Source: Marinobacter sp. es.042 (GTDB lineage: Bacteria; Pseudomonadota; Gammaproteobacteria; Pseudomonadales; Oleiphilaceae). From it: a stretch of 64,000 nucleotides of DNA. Position 1 is the first letter of the stretch. Every line of letters starts with the position of its first letter. The stretch is from contig NZ_LT897781.1 in assembly GCF_900188315.1 (NCBI RefSeq), forward strand, positions 1,178,001 to 1,242,000. The letters are read 5' to 3'. The notes under the pieces were generated by a model, which saw only the letters and a program-made list of their open reading frames with translations, ran no database searches and was not told the origin of the DNA. Of this stretch, positions 63,367-64,000 are shown in pieces. The position numbers and the translations under genes are program-made.

Positions 63367-64000
63367 ATGCACCTCATAACGATCACGCCGGCACAGCCGG
63401 ATTCGAAAGCAGGAAACCGGGCAACCGCGGAGCGATGGAAGTCCTTGTTGGAAACTGCCGGGCACTCGGTCGAGGTGGTTACTGAATACCACGGTGAGCC
63501 CTGCGATGCATTTATAGCCCTGCATGCCTGGCGGAGTGTCTACGCCATACGACAATTCCGTGAAACCTGGCCTGGAAAGCCCCTCATCGTCGCGCTCACC
63601 GGCACGGATCTCTATCACCACCAGTACGAGTACCCGGATGATACCCGATATTCCATGTCCGTAGCCGATGCACTTGTTGGTTTGCACGATCTGGTAGCTC
63701 ACGACATGCCCCCCGGTTTCGCCAGCAAGCTGGTCACGCTATACCAATCTGCCGAAGGGCCGGAAGCCCTTCCGGCGCCGCAAGCGGATCTCAAGAAGGG
63801 GAGTTTCGGCGTTTGTGTCATTGGCCATCTTCGGGACGAAAAGGACGCTCTCCGGGCGGCTTATGCTGCCCGATTGCTGCCGGAGGAATCGAAGATCCAG
63901 GTTTTTTGCGCCGGCAAGGCCCTCAAGGACGAGTGGCGCCACAAAGCGGAACGGGAAATGACTGAAAACCCGCGCTTCCACTGGCTTGGGGAGCTGGATA
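63367..64000 (+). CDS. senB: SenB-like selenosugar synthase / TIGR04348 glycosyltransferase (partial)
   Basis: Open from ATG 63367 to the right edge, 211 residues visible. The N-terminus reads MHLITITPAQPDSKAGNRATAERW, followed by GH-V motif ETAGHSVEVV, LHAWRSVYAIRQF, and VALTGTDLYHHQY. A second domain begins with GVCVIGHLRDEKDALRAAYAARLLP. This is the pattern of the TIGR04348 family, whose member SenB makes selenosugars from selenophosphate and a UDP-sugar on the way to selenoneine. No stop is visible, so the gene is truncated by the window. Confidence 0.85.
   Translation, partial: MHLITITPAQPDSKAGNRATAERWKSLLETAGHSVEVVTEYHGEPCDAFIALHAWRSVYAIRQFRETWPGKPLIVALTGTDLYHHQYEYPDDTRYSMSVADALVGLHDLVAHDMPPGFASKLVTLYQSAEGPEALPAPQADLKKGSFGVCVIGHLRDEKDALRAAYAARLLPEESKIQVFCAGKALKDEWRHKAEREMTENPRFHWLGELD

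Overview
The window reads as chromosomal DNA of a marine gammaproteobacterium, most likely Marinobacter or a close relative. This is inferred from gene content and order only: tusDCBE, nfuA, a short-loop bd oxidase (cydABDC), etfBA with a divergent ETF-QO, gpsA-sixA, a PhaF/PhaI-type granule protein, and many crotonase and fatty-acid genes. No rRNA, integrase, transposase or CRISPR array is visible. Two tRNA genes are present (Ser-UGA and Leu-UAA).

Layout. 1-5.7 kb: SCP2-like protein, SohB protease, AcuI-type reductase, and the sulfite reductase hemoprotein with its DUF934 partner. 5.5-14.3 kb: DUF2970, cobalamin-dependent MetH, NfuA, a DUF445 membrane protein, the 2-thiouridine sulfur relay tusDCBE, and YccA. 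14.4-17.7 kb: tRNA-Ser, then a convergent histone-deacetylase-like / ATP-grasp pair that looks accessory. 17.7-22.5 kb: ferrochelatase, a DUF442 phosphatase-like protein with a split YeeE sulfur transporter, a candidate small RNA, a phasin, a TetR regulator and XthA. 22.5-30.6 kb: an eight-gene, fully overlapping minus-strand lipid-modification operon (desaturase, NTF2-like, SDR, flavin amine oxidase, DUF1365, Cfa-type methyltransferase, DUF2878, exported protein), with a divergent flavoprotein and a 20-bp inverted repeat in the shared promoter region. 30.6-37.8 kb: HD hydrolase, a PP2C response regulator with a STAS partner, GpsA, SixA, radical SAM, DUF1285 and SlyD. 37.8-41.7 kb: ETF-QO facing etfBA across a PsrA-like palindrome. 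41.7-51.9 kb: RlmA, small membrane proteins, a trans-acting enoyl reductase family protein, cydABDC and a methyltransferase. 52-59.5 kb: tRNA-Leu, a PEP-CTERM protein, two crotonases, an EamA exporter, DUF192 and a YadGH-type ABC transporter, plus small unknowns.

60.2-64 kb holds what I consider the most interesting system. A PhnD/PhnC/PhnE-like ABC transporter, with a fused double permease and a short ATPase, is divergently transcribed from a gene that runs off the window and reads as SenB (TIGR04348), the selenosugar synthase of selenoneine-type biosynthesis. PhnD-like proteins of this kind have been annotated as putative selenate binding proteins (TIGR04553). The transporter therefore more likely imports a selenium oxyanion than a phosphonate, and feeds a selenium metabolite pathway whose remaining genes should lie just beyond base 64000.

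A theme across the window is sulfur and selenium handling (CysI, MetH, TusBCDE, NfuA, split YeeE/DUF442, SenB) together with redox-linked lipid metabolism (ETF, crotonases, Cfa operon). All assignments rest on reading the sequence and translations. No database search was run.
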